Assembly: GCF_001693385.1 (NCBI RefSeq)
Contig: NZ_CP016428.1
Span: 4,712,001-4,776,000 of the forward strand
Length of the DNA stretch: 64,000 bases
From: Bradyrhizobium icense
Lineage (GTDB): Bacteria; Pseudomonadota; Alphaproteobacteria; Rhizobiales; Xanthobacteraceae
Direction of reading: 5' to 3'
Positions 63,355-64,000 of the stretch are shown in pieces (positions within the stretch are counted from its first letter, which is position 1; every line of letters starts with the position of its first letter). Under the pieces are notes generated by a model. The model worked only from the letters and a program-made list of their open reading frames with translations, had not been told where the DNA came from and ran no database searches. The translations under genes and the position numbers were made by a program.

Positions 63355-64000
63355 ATGCGCGGGGCTTTTGAGGGGAGCTGCAAATATTCGGCGCTGGTGC
63401 TCTTGATCGCGCTGCTCTGCGTCACGCCTGCCGCCGCGGAAAAGCGCGTCGCGCTGGTGATCGGCAACTCCGCCTATCAAAACGTCACCCGGCTCGACAA
63501 CCCGCGCAATGATGCGGTGCTGATGGCGGAGACGCTTTCGAGTCTCGGCTTCACGCTGATCGGCGGCCTCGCCCAGCTAGATCTCGACAAGCCGGCGATG
63601 GATTTGGCCGTGCAGAATTTCGGCCGCCAGGTTCAGGGCGCCGACGTCGCGCTGTTCTATTACGCCGGCCATGGCGTGCAGGTCTCCGGCTCGAACTATC
63701 TCGTCCCCGTGAGTGCCAACCCGACGCGCGAGGCCGATGTCGATTTCCAGATGGTCGACGTCAACCTCGTGCTGCGCCAGATGCAGGGCTCGGGCACGCG
63801 CCTCAACATGGTGATCCTCGATGCCTGCCGAAACAATCCATTCGGCGCGCGCGGCTTGCGCGCCTCCGACGGCGGTCTGGCGCAGATGCGCGCGCCCGAA
63901 GGCACGCTGATCTCCTATGCGACGCAGCCCGGCAATGTCGCGCTCGACGGCACCGACGGCCACAGCCCCTATACCAAGGCGCTGGCTGCGACGATCAAGC
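63355..64000 (+). CDS. Caspase-family (C14) protein, 3' end outside window
   Basis: The frame from ATG 63355 runs to the window end (215 codons). A signal segment (SALVLLIALLCVTPAAA) is followed by EKRVALVIGNSAYQNVTRLD, a typical C14 caspase-like start. Catalytic His is in FYYAGHGVQ and Cys in ILDACRNNPF. GAG just before the ATG makes a poor ribosome binding site; TTG 63349 is an alternative. Such secreted orthocaspase-like proteins are common in Bradyrhizobium; substrates unknown. Confidence 0.88.
   Translation, partial: MRGAFEGSCKYSALVLLIALLCVTPAAAEKRVALVIGNSAYQNVTRLDNPRNDAVLMAETLSSLGFTLIGGLAQLDLDKPAMDLAVQNFGRQVQGADVALFYYAGHGVQVSGSNYLVPVSANPTREADVDFQMVDVNLVLRQMQGSGTRLNMVILDACRNNPFGARGLRASDGGLAQMRAPEGTLISYATQPGNVALDGTDGHSPYTKALAATIK

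Overview
The window looks like chromosome from a high-GC alphaproteobacterium of the Bradyrhizobium / Nitrobacteraceae group. The evidence is the gene order lptF-lptG-lptD-surA-pdxA-rsmA with divergent pepA-holC, many small rhizobial-type hypothetical proteins, a ppk1-ppx pair, GTG starts and ATGA start/stop overlaps. This assignment is by recognition of protein families, not by a search. No rRNA or tRNA gene and no CRISPR array was recognised.

Layout. 1-2.7 kb: polyphosphate genes ppk1 (5' end outside the window) and ppx. 2.8-6.0 kb: a reverse-strand TRAP transporter operon (dctP-dctQ-dctM), followed by a decayed second copy of the ppx 3' end, so the operon lies between direct repeats. 6.5-9.3 kb: a chemoreceptor and a methyltransferase. 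9.3-16.4 kb: a copper island with a reverse operon (Cys-rich secreted protein, YtkA-like protein, CusB, CusA, Met-rich cytochrome c) and divergent genes for a cytosolic Csp3-type copper-storage protein and a small Cys-rich protein. 16.4-20.4 kb: a sulfane-sulfur module (ArsR-rhodanese fusion, persulfide dioxygenase, MFS transporter, cysteine desulfurase) with a palindromic operator.

20.5-31.9 kb is an accessory-like stretch. It holds two ArsR + SRPBCC modules, each with a palindrome upstream, DUF1801 and GFA proteins, a Crp/Fnr regulator, an orphan molybdopterin dehydrogenase subunit, a receiver-only response regulator, three families of small paralogous proteins and a truncated ligD. 31.9-48 kb is core genome: a TerC-family protein, ndk, an ABC-F ATPase, a lipoprotein, holC, pepA, the LPS-transport/outer-membrane biogenesis operon and an alcohol dehydrogenase.

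48-64 kb is again accessory. A LysR-linked redox cluster (AhpD-like, DUF417/RclC-like, SDR) is followed by a fatty acid desaturase, a small secreted protein and an L,D-transpeptidase with a degenerate second YkuD-like domain. An IS1182-family element then abuts a truncated duplicate of the small secreted-protein gene. A second LysR-linked cluster follows (CMD, cupin, cyclophilin-like, RibD-like and ABM proteins, four of the five apparently exported), then a dispersed-repeat region and a caspase-like gene cut by the window end.

The accessory parts share a theme: metal, sulfur and electrophile stress, each under a small dedicated regulator.
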